Under the pieces are notes generated by a model that saw only the letters and a list, made by a program, of their open reading frames with translations, did not search any database and had not been told where the DNA came from. A stretch of 57,902 bases of DNA from Candidatus Gastranaerophilales bacterium (GTDB lineage: Bacteria; Cyanobacteriota; Vampirovibrionia; Gastranaerophilales; Gastranaerophilaceae), in the NCBI GenBank assembly GCA_944322745.1, contig CALUPV010000010.1, positions 1-57,902 on the forward strand, in the 5' to 3' direction. The translations under genes were made by a program, and so were the position numbers. Below are positions 57,331-57,902 of this stretch, one piece after another (position 1 is the first letter of the stretch; each line of letters starts with the position of its first letter).

Positions 57331-57902
57331 ATGAAAAAACTGGTATTTTCTTTTATACTTTCATTTACCATATTAATGAATGCAAATATCTGTTTTGCGA
57401 ACCATAATGCAGAGAATATTTCTGCAGATGAAGCACTGGAAAAACTAATAAAAGGGAATGAAAGATTTATAGAATTGAAAGAACAACATCCTGATTCCGA
57501 TAAAAAAAGAAGAAAGGAAATGTTAAAAGGACAGCATCCTTTTGTAGTAATACTTTCTTGTTCAGATTCAAGAGTACCGCCTGAACTGATTTTTGACCAA
57601 GGTCTGGGGGATATTTTTGAAATAAGAAACGCAGGTAACGTATTAAATGAACACGTTATTGGAAGTATAGAATATGCTGTTATGCACTGCGGTGTAAAAC
57701 TCATTGTTATTATGGGACATCAAGATTGTGGAGCTATTGCAGCAACACTATCAGGTGTTTCTGAAACTAAATATATAAAAGCATTAGAAGATTCTATTAA
57801 ACCTGCAGTTGAAGACTGTAAAAAGCAAGGTAAAGAAATAAATTCCGATAATGTTGTAAAAGCCCACGTTATGCAAGATATTAATGAACTATTATCTCAA
57901 GA
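57331..57902 (+). CDS. Exported beta-carbonic anhydrase, 3' end outside the window
   Basis: The frame is open to the last base, so the gene is incomplete. A signal peptide (MKKLVFSFILSFTILMNANICFA) is followed by the beta-class zinc motifs: SCSDSRVPPE (Cys-x-Asp-x-Arg), FEIRNAGNV, and GHQDCGAI (His-x-x-Cys). It interconverts CO2 and bicarbonate and would act in the periplasm. AGAGAGG lies before the ATG. It is divergent from the methyltransferase gene. Confidence 0.93.
   Translation, partial: MKKLVFSFILSFTILMNANICFANHNAENISADEALEKLIKGNERFIELKEQHPDSDKKRRKEMLKGQHPFVVILSCSDSRVPPELIFDQGLGDIFEIRNAGNVLNEHVIGSIEYAVMHCGVKLIVIMGHQDCGAIAATLSGVSETKYIKALEDSIKPAVEDCKKQGKEINSDNVVKAHVMQDINELLSQ

Noticed and set aside
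1-57902. CRISPR array or cas genes
   Set aside because: No regularly spaced direct repeats and no Cas protein signatures were seen; the HEPN protein is too small for Cas13.

Overview
The window is a strongly AT-rich, gene-dense bacterial chromosome segment. The most likely source is an uncultured fermentative gut bacterium of the Candidatus Gastranaerophilales type (non-photosynthetic Cyanobacteria, 'Melainabacteria'). This is inference from gene content: an [FeFe]-hydrogenase beside an iron-type alcohol dehydrogenase, AMIN-domain amidase, glmU-prs, and several lineage-type proteins with an N-terminal '-FKG-' tag. No rRNA or other decisive marker is present.

Left part (1-9172) is an accessory region. 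It holds the 3' part of a type I restriction HsdR gene, a catalytic-domain-only tyrosine recombinase, three small minus-strand genes of phage/plasmid flavour, a divergent HTH regulator with an operator-like inverted repeat, an unknown 307-aa protein, a Rep-like protein, and a large serine recombinase. The recombinase reading frame ends inside a tRNA-Leu(GAG) gene, as expected for an element integrated at the 3' end of that tRNA.

9312-18856: spmA-spmB, [FeFe]-hydrogenase, Fe-alcohol dehydrogenase, tRNA-Leu(CAG), and then the most interesting locus. A consensus promoter drives a compact, foldable non-coding RNA with its own terminator, followed 12 nt later by a HEPN-type (RNTIAH) protein. This looks like an RNA-guarded toxin or abortive-infection unit. 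A convergent exported nuclease-like protein, an XRE regulator, a radical SAM enzyme and the prs-glmU pair follow.

19046-29963: aroA; a five-gene minus-strand operon (trkA, trkH, a vWA protein, an FHA-like membrane protein and a zinc-ribbon/TonB-C-like protein); a TPR protein; and a second radical SAM enzyme paralogous to the one at 15.4 kb.

30251-42994: a NifX-like protein, a wHTH / COG3580-like / ClC channel operon, NrtR-like regulator, lytic transglycosylase, ribbon-helix-helix protein, M20 peptidase, a HAD/XRE divergent pair sharing a perfect 13-bp inverted repeat, rpsO, metK, cca and lineage-type membrane proteins.

43109-57902: tRNA-Glu(CTC), infC-rpmI-rplT (infC starts at ATT), a LysM/EF-hand protein, rplJ-rplL behind an L10 leader and a switchable attenuator, a Cys-rich Spy-like protein, an EF-hand protein, the AMIN amidase with murI, trxB, a GT9 glycosyltransferase, two acetyltransferases, a methyltransferase, and the 5' part of an exported beta-carbonic anhydrase that runs off the window end.
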